Part shown: positions 8,178 to 17,526 of the stretch, piece after piece
How the letters are laid out: the number at the start of each line of letters is the position of its first letter
Position numbering within the stretch: position 1 is the stretch's first letter
Source: Azospirillum sp.
Lineage (GTDB): Bacteria > Pseudomonadota > Alphaproteobacteria > Azospirillales > Azospirillaceae
Direction: 5' to 3'
NCBI GenBank assembly: GCA_027486405.1
Contig: JAIXPD010000024.1
Coordinates: 124,001 to 188,000, forward strand
Length of the DNA: 64,000 bases
Notes under the pieces: model-generated
What the model was told of the DNA's origin: nothing
Database searches by the model: none
What the model saw: the letters and a program-made list of their open reading frames with translations, nothing else
Program-made: the position numbers and the translations under genes

Positions 8178-9389
8178 ATGACGGCGGATTTCACCCTGGA
8201 TCTGACTTTGGGTCGGTTGGCCCCTTACGCCTGCGCCCCGGTGGACACGCGCGGGCGGCTGGCGGCCGAACCGGAAAGCCCGACGCGCTCGTGCTTCCAG
8301 CGCGACCGTGACCGGATCGTGCATTCCGGTGGCTTCCGCAAGCTGAAATACAAGACGCAGGTCTTCGTCTATCACGAGGGCGATTATTACCGCACCCGGC
8401 TGACGCACAGCCTGGAGGTGGCGCAGATCGCCCGCTCCATCAGCCGCACGCTGGGGCTGAACGAGGATCTGGCCGAGGCGGTGGCGTTGGCCCATGATCT
8501 GGGTCACACCCCGTTCGGTCACGCGGGGGAAGAGGCGTTGAACGCCTGCATGGCCCCCTATGGCGGTTTCAGCCACAACGACCAGACCCTGCGCATCCTG
8601 ACGCGGCTGGAGCGGCGTTACGCCGAATTCGACGGGCTGAACCTGACCTGGGAGACGCTGGAGGGGGTGGTCAAGCACAACGGCCCGCTGCTGCCGACGC
8701 GCGCGGGAACCACGCTGCCCACCACCATCGCCGCCTTTCAGGGCGAATGCGACCTGGAACTGCACACCAACCCGGGGGCGGAGGCGCAGGTCGCAGCGCT
8801 CGCCGACGACATCGCCTACAACAACCACGACATCGACGACGGCCTGCGCGCCGGGCTGTTCACCGTGGAAGAGGTGGCCGAACTGCCGCTGGTCGGCCCG
8901 GTGATCCGCGAGGTGATGGACCGCTATCCCGGCCTGGAGCGTTCGCGCCTGATCCACGAGACGGTGCGGCGGATGATCAACGTGATGGTCAGCGACCTGC
9001 TGGCGGAAACCCGCCGCCGTCTGGCCGAACACCGGCCCGGCAGCGCGGCGGAATTGCGCGCGCTGTCCATCCCGATGATCAGCTTCACCCCCACCATGTG
9101 GGAGGCGCACGGCCCCGTCCGTGCCTTCCTGCGCCAACGCATGTACCGCCATTTCCGGGTGAACCGGGAAATGAGCAAGTGCAAGCGGGTGGTGCGGGGG
9201 CTGTTCGAGCTGTTCATGAACGAACCCAACACACTTCCGACCGAATGGCAGCGCGACATCAGCGCGCGCGGTGGCGACACCGACGCGACGGTGCGGGCGC
9301 GCCACGTCGCCGACTACATCGCGGGCATGACCGACCGCTATGCGCTGGCCGAGTACGGCCGTCTTTTCGACATGGATGCCAAGACCTAA
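8178..9389 (+). CDS. dgt: dGTP triphosphohydrolase-like protein (HD superfamily)
   Basis: A 403-residue HD-domain phosphohydrolase. Metal ligands are visible as H77 (RLTHSLEV), H106-D107 and H110 in [17 protein letters not shown], with a later Asp in [14 protein letters not shown]. The family hydrolyses dNTPs to deoxynucleoside and triphosphate and tunes dNTP pools. The length matches the shorter alphaproteobacterial type (often annotated dGTPase-like) rather than the 505-residue E. coli Dgt, so exact dGTP specificity is not assured. It is the first gene of a plus-strand series; argS begins 4 bases after its stop. Confidence 0.92.
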   Translation: MTADFTLDLTLGRLAPYACAPVDTRGRLAAEPESPTRSCFQRDRDRIVHSGGFRKLKYKTQVFVYHEGDYYRTRLTHSLEVAQIARSISRTLGLNEDLAEAVALAHDLGHTPFGHAGEEALNACMAPYGGFSHNDQTLRILTRLERRYAEFDGLNLTWETLEGVVKHNGPLLPTRAGTTLPTTIAAFQGECDLELHTNPGAEAQVAALADDIAYNNHDIDDGLRAGLFTVEEVAELPLVGPVIREVMDRYPGLERSRLIHETVRRMINVMVSDLLAETRRRLAEHRPGSAAELRALSIPMISFTPTMWEAHGPVRAFLRQRMYRHFRVNREMSKCKRVVRGLFELFMNEPNTLPTEWQRDISARGGDTDATVRARHVADYIAGMTDRYALAEYGRLFDMDAKT

Positions 9390-9393
9390 GACG

Positions 9394-11154
9394 ATGAATA
9401 TTTTCAAGGCCTTCGAGAACGATATTCGCAAACTGCTGGAAGAGCTGGCCGCCGACGGCGCGATCCCGGCGGGCCTGGACAGCAGCCGTCTGACGGTCGA
9501 GCCGCCGCGCGAAGCGGCCCACGGCGACCTGTCCACCAACGCGGCGATGATCCTGGCCAAACCCGCCCGGATGGCCCCGCGCGCGCTCGCCGAACTGCTG
9601 GTGGCCAAGCTGAAGACGCGGCCCGATGTCCAGTCGGTCGAGATCGCCGGACCCGGCTTCGTCAATCTGCGCCTGACGGCGCAGGTCTGGCGCGACCGCG
9701 TGCGCGACGTGCTGACCGCCGGAACCGCCTATGGCGACAGCGCCATGGGCCAGGGCGAGGCGGTGAACGTCGAGTATGTCTCGGCTAACCCTACCGGCCC
9801 GCTGCACGCCGCCCACGGGCGCGGTGCGGTGTTTGGCGACGCGTTGGCCGCGCTGCTGCAAAAGGCCGGATACGCCGTCTGCCGCGAATATTACATCAAC
9901 GACGCCGGTGCGCAGGTCGATGTGCTCGGCCGCTCCACCTATCTGCGCTATTGCGAGGCGTTGGGCGACGACATCGGCGAGATTCCCGCCGGTCTGTACC
10001 CCGGCGAGTATCTGAAGGAGGTGGGCGAGGCCCTGGCCAAGCGCGACGGTGCGGCCTGGAAAGGCAAGGACGAGGCCGAATGGCTGCCCGCCTGCCGCGA
10101 CTTTGCCATCGCCATGATCCTGGACTGGATCAAGGAGGATTTGGGCGTGCTGGGCGTCACCATGGACGTCTACAGCAGCGAACGGGCGCTGGTGAAGGCC
10201 GGGGCGGTGAACACCGCGTTGACCACGCTGGAACAGCGCGGCCTGATCTACACCGGCGTGCTGGAACCGCCGAAGGGCAAGAAGCCCGACGATTGGGAGC
10301 CGCGCCCGCAAACCCTGTTCAAGTCCACCGACTTCGGCGACGACGTCGACCGGCCGCTGAAAAAGTCGGACGGCTCCTTCACCTACTTCTCGAACGACAT
10401 CGCCTATCACTTTGATAAATATCGCCGGGGCTTCGCCAACCAGATCGACGTCTGGGGGGCCGACCATGGCGGCTACGTCAAGCGGATGCAGGCGGCCACC
10501 GCCGCCGTGACCGAGGGCAAGGCCGCGCTGGACGTCAAGCTGTGCCAGTTGGTGCACCTGATGCAGAACGGCCAGCCGGTGAAGATGTCCAAGCGGGCCG
10601 GGACCTTCGTCACCCTGCGCGACGTGATCGAGCAGGTGGGCAAGGACGTCGTCCGCTTCATCATGCTGACCCGCCGCAACGACCAGACGCTGGATTTCGA
10701 CTTCGCCAAGGTGACGGAGCAGTCGAAGGACAACCCGGTGTTCTATGTGCAGTACGCGCACGCCCGCTGCCGGTCGGTGCTGCGCCACGCCGCGACCGCG
10801 CTGCCGCAGGTCGATCTGTCGCCGTCCGCCCTGGCCGCCGCCGCCAACCTGAACCGCCTGGAAGCGGACGAGGAAATGGCGCTGGTCAAGCGGATGGCCG
10901 TGTGGCCGCGTCTGGTCGAATCGGCGGCGGAAGCGCACGAACCGCACCGCGTGGCCTTCTATCTTTACGATCTGGCCAGCGATTTCCACGCCCTGTGGAA
11001 CCGGGGGCGTGACGACGCCTCGCTCCGCTTCCTGATTGATGGGGATGAGGAGGTGACGGTCGCCCGTCTGGCCCTGATCGCGGCGGTGTCCACCGTCATC
11101 GCGTCCGGTCTGGCGGTGATGGGCGTGGAACCGGCGGAGGAACTGCGTTCATGA
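9394..11154 (+). CDS. argS: Arginyl-tRNA synthetase
   Basis: A 586-residue class I synthetase. The HIGH motif appears as HAAH at 138-141 ([15 protein letters not shown]) and the KMSKS loop as KMSKR at 397-401. The N-terminal Add1 domain (1-110) and C-terminal DALR anticodon-binding domain (about 460-586) are in place. It charges tRNA(Arg), needing the tRNA to activate arginine. ATG at 9394 was chosen because it starts [11 protein letters not shown]; earlier in-frame codons lie in dgt. The stop overlaps the SPOR gene by ATGA (11151-11154). Confidence 0.96.
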   Translation: MNIFKAFENDIRKLLEELAADGAIPAGLDSSRLTVEPPREAAHGDLSTNAAMILAKPARMAPRALAELLVAKLKTRPDVQSVEIAGPGFVNLRLTAQVWRDRVRDVLTAGTAYGDSAMGQGEAVNVEYVSANPTGPLHAAHGRGAVFGDALAALLQKAGYAVCREYYINDAGAQVDVLGRSTYLRYCEALGDDIGEIPAGLYPGEYLKEVGEALAKRDGAAWKGKDEAEWLPACRDFAIAMILDWIKEDLGVLGVTMDVYSSERALVKAGAVNTALTTLEQRGLIYTGVLEPPKGKKPDDWEPRPQTLFKSTDFGDDVDRPLKKSDGSFTYFSNDIAYHFDKYRRGFANQIDVWGADHGGYVKRMQAATAAVTEGKAALDVKLCQLVHLMQNGQPVKMSKRAGTFVTLRDVIEQVGKDVVRFIMLTRRNDQTLDFDFAKVTEQSKDNPVFYVQYAHARCRSVLRHAATALPQVDLSPSALAAAANLNRLEADEEMALVKRMAVWPRLVESAAEAHEPHRVAFYLYDLASDFHALWNRGRDDASLRFLIDGDEEVTVARLALIAAVSTVIASGLAVMGVEPAEELRS

Positions 11155-12416
11155 ACCAGATGGGCAACGGCATGGGCACCGGCATGGGTGACGGGTCTTA
11201 CACGCCCCCGCCCTATGGCGCGCCGCCACCGCCGCCGTCACCGGGGTTGCGCATGGGCTATCGCCAGCCCAACCGCCTTGGGATCGGCTTCGCGGCGGTC
11301 GGCCTGATTGCTTTTGCCGGTGCCCTTCTGATCGGGTTTCGCGGTGGCGACCGGCTGTCGGGCGATGGCCCGCCGCTGATCACCGCCGACCCCACCCCGA
11401 CCAAGTCACGCCCGGAACAACCGGGCGGCATGGACGTGCCGCACCAGGACAAGCTGGTCTATGACCGCCTGCACGACCGCAACGGCAAACCCAACGTCGA
11501 ACGGCTGTTGCCGCCACCGGAAGCGGCGTTGCCGCGCCCGGTCGTCACCCCGCCGATGCCGTCCTTGCCCTCCTTGCCCACTGTGGTGATCGGCCAATTG
11601 CCGACGGCTCCCGGCGGGACCGCCACGGTCCCGCGCGAGGCGGGCGACAGCGCGGCGATGTCCTCCACCGCCGCCGTGGCGGTTGGCGCGGCGGCGGTCG
11701 GTGCGGTCGTGGCCGGAGCGATGACCGCACCAGCGGGTGCGGCGGCGGGCAAACCGGGTGCCTCAACACCCGCGAAGCCCACGGCCAGCACCGCCCCGGC
11801 GTCACCGGCCAAACCGTCGCAAGCCACCCCGGTGCAAAGCGCCGCCGTTCCGTCCGCCAACACGGCGAAGACGGCGGCCCCGGCGGCAGCGCCCGGCTCA
11901 ACGGCCGTGAAGCCAGCCGCCGTTCCACCCACCGCCCCGGCCCCGGTGGCGGCCAAACCCGCGTCGCCGCAGACGGCGACCGCGCCCGTCCCAACGGCCG
12001 CGCCACGCGCCAGCATCGCCGCCGCGCCGATTGCGCCCCCCGCCACAGCCAACAGCGCGCCGCCTGCATCCGGCAAACCGACGCCTCCTGCGGCAACGCC
12101 TGCGGCGGTCCCGGTGGCGGCAAACCCGGCGGCGTCGCCCAAGGCGACTCCGGCGACGGGTGGCAACGCCGGGCACTGGCGGATCCAGTTGGCTTCCGTC
12201 CGCAGCGAGGCCGAAGCCTCGGCGGAGTGGAAGCGGCTGGCCGGACGCTACCCGGAGGCTTTGGGCAGCCTGTCTTTTCAAGCCGCCAAGATCGATCTGG
12301 ACGGCAAGGGAACCTTTTACCGCGTGCAAGGCGCTGGTGCCGACGAGGCGCGGGCCAAATCCATCTGCGCCCAGTTGCGCGCCCAAAATGTGGGGTGTGT
12401 GGTTGTCCGTCCGTGA
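11151..12416 (+). CDS. SPOR-domain inner-membrane protein
   Basis: A 421-residue protein. Residues 1-42 are Met/Gly- and Pro-rich and cytoplasmic; one membrane helix spans about 43-63 ([20 protein letters not shown]). A long Ala/Pro/Thr-rich periplasmic linker (about 170-340) follows, then a C-terminal SPOR domain from about 344 ([20 protein letters not shown] to the end). SPOR domains bind glycan strands lacking stem peptides at division septa, so this is a FtsN/DedD-like septal protein. It overlaps argS by 4 bases and precedes nagZ, a peptidoglycan-recycling gene, as is common in the order. Confidence 0.88.
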   Translation: MNQMGNGMGTGMGDGSYTPPPYGAPPPPPSPGLRMGYRQPNRLGIGFAAVGLIAFAGALLIGFRGGDRLSGDGPPLITADPTPTKSRPEQPGGMDVPHQDKLVYDRLHDRNGKPNVERLLPPPEAALPRPVVTPPMPSLPSLPTVVIGQLPTAPGGTATVPREAGDSAAMSSTAAVAVGAAAVGAVVAGAMTAPAGAAAGKPGASTPAKPTASTAPASPAKPSQATPVQSAAVPSANTAKTAAPAAAPGSTAVKPAAVPPTAPAPVAAKPASPQTATAPVPTAAPRASIAAAPIAPPATANSAPPASGKPTPPAATPAAVPVAANPAASPKATPATGGNAGHWRIQLASVRSEAEASAEWKRLAGRYPEALGSLSFQAAKIDLDGKGTFYRVQGAGADEARAKSICAQLRAQNVGCVVVRP

Positions 12417-13482
12417 ATCCGTTGCCCGCGCGTCGGCTGTGAAGCCCACCGCGTCGGCCAACCGTCCGCGCGCCGTCGTGTTCGGCTGCGCTGGAACGGT
12501 GTTGACGGCCGATGAGGCCGCGTTTTTCGCCGAATCCGATCCGCTGGGCTTCATTCTGTTCCGCCGGAATTGCGAAACCCCCGATCAGGTGGCCACGCTC
12601 GTCCGCGACCTGCGCGCCAGCGTCGGGCGGCCCGACGCCCCGGTGCTGATCGACCAAGAGGGCGGTCGCGTCGCCCGGATGCGACCGCCGCATTGGCCCG
12701 CCCATCCGCCGATGGGGGTGTTCGGCGCGTTGGCCCGTCAGGACCGCGCCGCCGCGCGGGAAGCGGCCTGGATCAACGGGCGGCTGCTCGCCCACATGCT
12801 GACCGAGGTCGGCGTGACGGTGGATTGCGCCCCGGTCTGCGACGTGCCGGTCGATGGCGCGCACGACATCATCGGCGACCGCGCCTTTGGTCGTGACCCG
12901 GACCTGGTCGCCGATCTGGCGCGCGCCACCGCCGAGGGGTTGATGGCGGGCGGTGTTCTGCCGGTCATCAAACACATCCCCGGCCATGGCCGCGCCCTGG
13001 CCGACAGCCACGCCGAACTGCCGGTGGTGGACGCCCCGCGTGAGGCGCTGGAGGCCACCGACTTCGCACCGTTCCGCGCCCTGGCCGACCTGCCGCTGGC
13101 GATGGTTGCCCATGTCGTGCTCAAGGCCATCGACCCGACAGCCCCGGCCAGCACGTCGGCCATCGTCATGCGCGAGGTGGTGCGCGGCCCGGCCATCGGC
13201 TTTGACGGTCTGCTGTTCGCCGACGATCTGTCGATGAACGCCTTGGCGGGCGATGTGCGGACGCGGGCGAAAGCGGTTGTGGCGGCGGGCAACGACATCG
13301 TGCTTCACTGCAATGGCGTGTTGGACGAGATGCGCGCGGTGGCCGAGGTGGTCCCACCGATGAGCTACGCGGCGGCCCAACGCTGGGCACGGGCGCAGGC
13401 GATGCGCGGCACGCCCAAGCCCGCCGACATCGGCGCGCTGAAGGAACGGATGGATGATTTGTTGCGCCCAATCAAGGCGTAA
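12388..13482 (+). CDS. nagZ: Beta-N-acetylhexosaminidase NagZ
   Basis: A glycoside hydrolase family 3 enzyme. It shows IDQEGGRVARM, the mobile-loop signature KHIPGHGRALADSH and the nucleophile region FADDLSMNAL. It removes GlcNAc from 1,6-anhydroMurNAc peptides in the cytoplasm during wall recycling. The start is uncertain: the ATG at 12388 (364 residues) overlaps the SPOR gene by 29 bases; a GTG at 12439 gives 347 residues, closer to the family norm, with no overlap. Neither has a clear ribosome site. It is followed by a 45-base gap and the site-2 protease gene. Confidence 0.92.
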   Translation: MWGVWLSVRESVARASAVKPTASANRPRAVVFGCAGTVLTADEAAFFAESDPLGFILFRRNCETPDQVATLVRDLRASVGRPDAPVLIDQEGGRVARMRPPHWPAHPPMGVFGALARQDRAAAREAAWINGRLLAHMLTEVGVTVDCAPVCDVPVDGAHDIIGDRAFGRDPDLVADLARATAEGLMAGGVLPVIKHIPGHGRALADSHAELPVVDAPREALEATDFAPFRALADLPLAMVAHVVLKAIDPTAPASTSAIVMREVVRGPAIGFDGLLFADDLSMNALAGDVRTRAKAVVAAGNDIVLHCNGVLDEMRAVAEVVPPMSYAAAQRWARAQAMRGTPKPADIGALKERMDDLLRPIKA

Positions 13483-13527
13483 CAGGATCATCTTAACAAA
13501 TTGGTTTGAGAACAGGAGAGCGGGGCG

Positions 13528-14205
13528 ATGGAGGAATGGATCTTCCGCGTGACGGCGGTGGCCCTTCCGGCCATCCTGGCGATCACGCTGCACGAGGCCG
13601 CGCACGGCTTTGTCGCGTGGCGGTTGGGCGACGACACCGCCTATCGGTTGGGGCGCGTCACCTTCAACCCGCTGCGCCACATCGACCCGTTCGGCACGGT
13701 TCTGCTGCCCGCGTTGATGTATTTCACCACCGGATTCGTTTTTGGCTGGGCCAAGCCGGTGCCGGTGAATTTCGGCCGCCTCGGCCATCCGCGCCGCGAC
13801 ATGGTGTGGGTGGCGCTTGCCGGGCCGGGGGTGAATTTCGCCCTGGCCTTGCTGTCGGCCATCCTGTGGGGGTTGGTCGATCCGCACAGCGGGATGGTCG
13901 GGCAGTGGCTGAAGGCGGCGATGGAGGTGTCGATCCTCGTCAACGTCATCCTGATGGTCTTCAACCTCATCCCCCTGCCGCCGCTGGACGGCGGGCGGGT
14001 GGCGGTGGGCATTCTGCCCGACGCGTTGGCCTTTCCATTGGCGCGGCTGGAGCGTTTCGGCATGCTCATCCTGTTGGGGGCCGCCTTCCTGCTGCCGGCG
14101 ATCGGGCGGCAGATCGGCGTCGATCTGAACGTGATGACCTGGGTTCTCGGACCGCCGGTTGACGCGGTGATCGACCTGATCCAAATCCTGACCGGTAACG
14201 ATTAA
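13528..14205 (+). CDS. Site-2 protease family (M50) membrane metalloprotease
   Basis: A 225-residue membrane protein. The zinc site is HEAAH at 22-26 (H22, E23, H26) in the first helix, and the third ligand D154 lies in NLIPLPPLDGGRV. Five or six membrane segments fit the compact rhomboid-like S2P group without a PDZ domain. Such proteases cut within membranes, but this short type (YwhC/SREBP-like) has no defined bacterial substrate. GGAG lies upstream of the ATG in AACAGGAGAGCGGGGCG. It sits between nagZ and scpA, a conserved alphaproteobacterial arrangement. Confidence 0.9.
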   Translation: MEEWIFRVTAVALPAILAITLHEAAHGFVAWRLGDDTAYRLGRVTFNPLRHIDPFGTVLLPALMYFTTGFVFGWAKPVPVNFGRLGHPRRDMVWVALAGPGVNFALALLSAILWGLVDPHSGMVGQWLKAAMEVSILVNVILMVFNLIPLPPLDGGRVAVGILPDALAFPLARLERFGMLILLGAAFLLPAIGRQIGVDLNVMTWVLGPPVDAVIDLIQILTGND

Positions 14206-14215
14206 GGCCAAGGCC

Positions 14216-14995
14216 ATGACCGCCGATCTGTTCGGAGCGGAAGCGGGGCCGGACGCGGCACCCGGCCAACTCATGTTGGTTCTTGATGGGTTCGAAGGGC
14301 CGCTGGACCTGCTGTTGACCCTGGGCCGCGATCAAAAGGTCGATCTGACCCGGATCTCGATCCTGGCCCTGGCCGACCAATATCTTGCCTTCATTGACGA
14401 GGCCCGCGAATTGCGGCTGGAACTGGCCGCCGACTATCTGGTGATGGCGGCCTGGCTGGCCTATCTGAAATCGCGGCTGCTGATTCCCGAACCGGAGGGC
14501 GAGGAGCCGTCGGGCGAGGACATGGCCGCCGCACTCGCCTTCCAGCTTCAACGCTTGGAGGCGATGAAAACCGCCGCGCAAGCCCTGTTTGCCCGCCCGC
14601 GACTGGGGCAGGACGTGTTCGCGCGCGGCGCGCCGGAGGACATCGACATCCGCCGCAAATCGGTCTACGAGGTCACGCTCTATGACCTGCTGCGCGCCTA
14701 TGGCGACCACCGCAAGCGGCAGGAAGGCGGGGTGTTGCGCATCCAGCCGGTGCGGCTTTATTCGCTGGAGGATGCGGTGCGCCGCCTGTCCGATCTGCTG
14801 GGGCACATGCCGGATTGGACGACGTTGGCCAGCTTTCTGCCCGCCGAGGAGGGGGCCTTGCTGACCCGCTCGGCGATGGCGGCCCATTTTGCCGCCACGC
14901 TGGAGCTGGCGAAGGCGGGGCAGGTGGAGTTGCGCCAGGATTCGGCCTTCGCCCCCATTTTTCTGCGCCGCGCCACGCGCGACGGTGCCGACTGA
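14216..14995 (+). CDS. scpA: Segregation and condensation protein A
   Basis: A 259-residue kleisin. FEGPLDLLLTLGRDQKVDL near the N-terminus and LAAYLVMAAWLAYLKSRLL-type helices are the ScpA hallmark, and the C-terminal winged-helix region binds the SMC head. With ScpB it joins the Smc ATPase into the condensin that compacts and segregates the chromosome. The ATG lies 10 bases after the protease stop with AAGG upstream. scpB follows after 50 bases. Confidence 0.94.
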   Translation: MTADLFGAEAGPDAAPGQLMLVLDGFEGPLDLLLTLGRDQKVDLTRISILALADQYLAFIDEARELRLELAADYLVMAAWLAYLKSRLLIPEPEGEEPSGEDMAAALAFQLQRLEAMKTAAQALFARPRLGQDVFARGAPEDIDIRRKSVYEVTLYDLLRAYGDHRKRQEGGVLRIQPVRLYSLEDAVRRLSDLLGHMPDWTTLASFLPAEEGALLTRSAMAAHFAATLELAKAGQVELRQDSAFAPIFLRRATRDGAD

Positions 14996-15045
14996 TCGTC
15001 ACATTGACGAACGCCCAAAACGACCGACTCACAGGCACGCACGGT

Positions 15046-15666
15046 ATGACTGAGGATGTGACCAACGCGGACGACATCCGCCAAGGCAAGCGGCGGCTGT
15101 TGGAGGCCCTGCTGTTCGCCTCGGCCGATCCGCTGGACGACGAGACGCTGGCCGGGCGCATCGGGCCGGAGGTGGGGGCGCTGCTGGAGAGCCTGCGCGC
15201 CGAATACGCGCCGCGCGGCATCAATCTGGTGCGCACCGGGGCAGGGTGGGCGTTTCGCACCGCCGCCGACCTCGCCCCCATCCTGCGGCAGGAGGAGGAG
15301 GTTTCGAAAAAGCTGTCGCGCGCGGCCATCGAAACCCTGGCGATCATCGCCTATCACCAGCCGGTGACGCGGGCGGAGATCGAAGCCATCCGGGGCGTGG
15401 TGACGAGCAAGGGCACGCTGGACATCCTGATGGAGCATGGCTGGATCCGGCCAGGTCGGCGGCGTGAAACGCCGGGCCGTCCGTTGACCTGGATCACCAC
15501 CGATCATTTCCTGGATCATTTCGGCCTGGAAAGCCTGCGCGACTTGCCCAGTGTTGAGGATCTGCGCGCCGCCGGTCTGCTGGACTCCCGCCCCGTCCTG
15601 TTGGGGTTGGGGGGCAGCCAGGACGACGCGCCCGCGCCCGACAGGGCGGAGGACGATGGGGAATAA
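15046..15666 (+). CDS. scpB: Segregation and condensation protein B
   Basis: A 206-residue protein. RRLLEALLFASADPL and the double winged-helix sequence (LSRAAIETLAIIAYHQPVTR, then RPGRRRETPGRP) identify ScpB, which dimerises and binds ScpA in the Smc complex. The reading frame extends upstream inside scpA, but the first sensible start is ATG 15046 (MTEDVTNADD). The C-terminal 25 residues are acidic and variable. The next gene, tatA, is 130 bases downstream, so tat may have its own promoter. Confidence 0.92.
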   Translation: MTEDVTNADDIRQGKRRLLEALLFASADPLDDETLAGRIGPEVGALLESLRAEYAPRGINLVRTGAGWAFRTAADLAPILRQEEEVSKKLSRAAIETLAIIAYHQPVTRAEIEAIRGVVTSKGTLDILMEHGWIRPGRRRETPGRPLTWITTDHFLDHFGLESLRDLPSVEDLRAAGLLDSRPVLLGLGGSQDDAPAPDRAEDDGE

Positions 15667-15796
15667 CGGTTTTTTCCGTCCGTATGAACGCTTTGTGACC
15701 AAAGGTTAATCCGGGCGGGGGGAGCGTTGCGACCCCACCCCCTTTCTGCCATAGTGCCGTCCCGTCTGCGGGGCCATAATTGGGGATGCACACGTC

Positions 15797-16033
15797 ATGG
15801 GTTTTACCAGCATCTGGCATTGGGTCATCGTTCTGCTCATCGTGTTGCTGCTGTTCGGCGCTGGCAAGCTGCCGAAGGTGATGGGCGATCTGGCCAAGGG
15901 CGTGAAGTCCTTCAAGGCCGGTCTGAAGGACGGTGAGGACGCCGACCCGGCGGCCACCGCCAAGGTCATCTCGAACCCGTCGGCCAACAGCGCCGACCTC
16001 ACGGCCAAAAAGGACGAAGCGGCGCGCGGCTAA
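15797..16033 (+). CDS. tatA: Sec-independent translocase protein TatA
   Basis: A 78-residue protein with one N-terminal membrane helix ([20 protein letters not shown]), the FGAGKLP hinge and an amphipathic helix ([18 protein letters not shown]), followed by an unstructured charged tail. TatA oligomers form the passage for folded, twin-arginine substrates. A likely substrate is encoded at 1694-2026. It is the first gene of tatABC; tatB begins 54 bases on. Confidence 0.93.
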   Translation: MGFTSIWHWVIVLLIVLLLFGAGKLPKVMGDLAKGVKSFKAGLKDGEDADPAATAKVISNPSANSADLTAKKDEAARG

Positions 16034-16087
16034 GGGCGGCGTGTTTGGCGTCTCCCGGCTTCCCCGTTTTGCAACTGCCGGATCATC

Positions 16088-16570
16088 ATGTTTGATATTG
16101 CCTGGTCGGAACTGATGCTGATTGCGGTCGTGGCCCTGGTGGTCATCGGCCCGAAGGATTTGCCGAAGGCGATCTTCACCTTGGGGAAATGGGTGCGGAA
16201 GGCGCGCGTCGTCGCCCGTGAATTCCAGACCCACATCGACGACATGATGCGTGAAACCGAGTTGGACGAGCTTCGCCGCGAAGCCCTGAAAACCCGCGAC
16301 ATGAACATCAAGAAGATGATGGAGGACACCATCGACCCCAAGGGCGAGGTGTCCAAGGCGTTCGAGGTCGATCTGAACGGCCACCCCGGCAGCCCGCCGG
16401 AGGGCGACGCGGACACGACCGCCGCCACCACGTCGGCGTCCGCCCCGGCCCCCGCCACCGCGTTGGCGGCGGCGGAAGGCACGCCCGCCGCGATCCCCGC
16501 CCCGACCACCACCGTCTCCACCCCGGCCCCCGCGCCGGTGGCGACCACCCCGACCGACAAGCAGGCGTGA
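16088..16570 (+). CDS. tatB: Sec-independent translocase protein TatB
   Basis: A 160-residue protein starting MFDIAWSELMLIAVVALVVI, then the GPKDLP hinge that separates TatB from TatA, and a long amphipathic helix (FTLGKWVRKARVVAREFQTH). The last 60 residues are a low-complexity Ala/Pro/Thr tail. TatB forms the twin-arginine receptor complex with TatC. It ends 7 bases before tatC. Confidence 0.93.
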   Translation: MFDIAWSELMLIAVVALVVIGPKDLPKAIFTLGKWVRKARVVAREFQTHIDDMMRETELDELRREALKTRDMNIKKMMEDTIDPKGEVSKAFEVDLNGHPGSPPEGDADTTAATTSASAPAPATALAAAEGTPAAIPAPTTTVSTPAPAPVATTPTDKQA

Positions 16571-16577
16571 CACGGCC

Positions 16578-17378
16578 ATGAGCGGCGACACCCAGGACGA
16601 GCTTGACGACAGCAAGATGCCGCTGATCGATCATCTGATCGAGCTGCGCAACCGGCTGATGTACGCCATCGCGGCGATCTTGATCGCGTTTCTTCTGTGT
16701 TACGCGGTGTCGGACAAGATTTACAATTTCCTTGTCCAGCCCTTGGCCGACATTTTGGCCGGGCAGGGGCGGCGGATGATCTACACCGGCCTGACCGAAG
16801 CCTTCTTCACCTATGTGAAGGTGGCCTTCTGGGCGGGGTGCTTCATCGCCTTCCCCGTGGTGGCCAGCCAGATTTGGATGTTCATCGCGCCGGGCCTGTA
16901 CAAGCACGAACGCCGCGCCTTTCTGCCGTTTCTGGCGGCCACGCCGGTGCTGTTCCTGCTGGGCGCGTCGATGGTCTATTACTTCATCTTCCCGATGGCC
17001 TGGCGCTTCTTCCTGGGGTTCGAATTCCACCCCGGCGGCGATACGGCGGCTTTGCCCATCGAGTTCGAGGCGCGCGTCGGCGAGTATCTCCATCTCGTGA
17101 TGTCGCTGATCTTCGCCTTCGGCATCGCCTTCCAATTGCCGGTTCTGCTGACCCTGCTGATCCGCGCCGGTCTGGTGACGACCGAAGCCCTGGCGACAAA
17201 ACGCCGCTACGCCATCGTCGCCGCCTTTGTGGTGGCCGCCGTGCTGACCCCGCCGGACATCATCAGCCAGGTCAGCTTGGCGATTCCGCTGCTGGCGCTC
17301 TACGAAATCTCGATTCTGGTGGGTCGTCGCATCGAAAAGAACCGTGGCGATACGGTTGACCAGGGCGACGAGGACTGA
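16578..17378 (+). CDS. tatC: Sec-independent translocase protein TatC
   Basis: A 266-residue, six-helix membrane protein. MPLIDHLIELRNRLMYAI is the conserved cytoplasmic start that contacts the RR motif, and FIAPGLYKHERR in the first cytoplasmic loop is the TatC signature. It reads the twin-arginine signal together with TatB. It is the last gene of the operon; a GC-rich hairpin lacking a good U-run follows at 17386-17417. Confidence 0.95.
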   Translation: MSGDTQDELDDSKMPLIDHLIELRNRLMYAIAAILIAFLLCYAVSDKIYNFLVQPLADILAGQGRRMIYTGLTEAFFTYVKVAFWAGCFIAFPVVASQIWMFIAPGLYKHERRAFLPFLAATPVLFLLGASMVYYFIFPMAWRFFLGFEFHPGGDTAALPIEFEARVGEYLHLVMSLIFAFGIAFQLPVLLTLLIRAGLVTTEALATKRRYAIVAAFVVAAVLTPPDIISQVSLAIPLLALYEISILVGRRIEKNRGDTVDQGDED

Positions 17379-17385
17379 CGCATCG

Positions 17386-17417
17386 GCCCCCCTCCCGTTT
17401 TAAGACGGGAGAGGGGC
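17386..17417 (+). terminator. Possible weak terminator hairpin after tatC
   Basis: CTCCCGT / ACGGGAG (17392-17398 with 17405-17411), extended by CCCC/GGGG with a one-base bulge. The loop is TTTAAG. No U-run follows, so it may only slow or protect transcripts. Confidence 0.4.
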
Positions 17418-17526
17418 AATTCCCCGTTGCGGCGCGCCGCTGTGTGGACAGAGTGGGAAACTCGCGCTAAAAGCAGGGTCCGGCTGATCTTTGGCCGCCT
17501 TGCCTTTTCGGAGCCACGACCGTCCT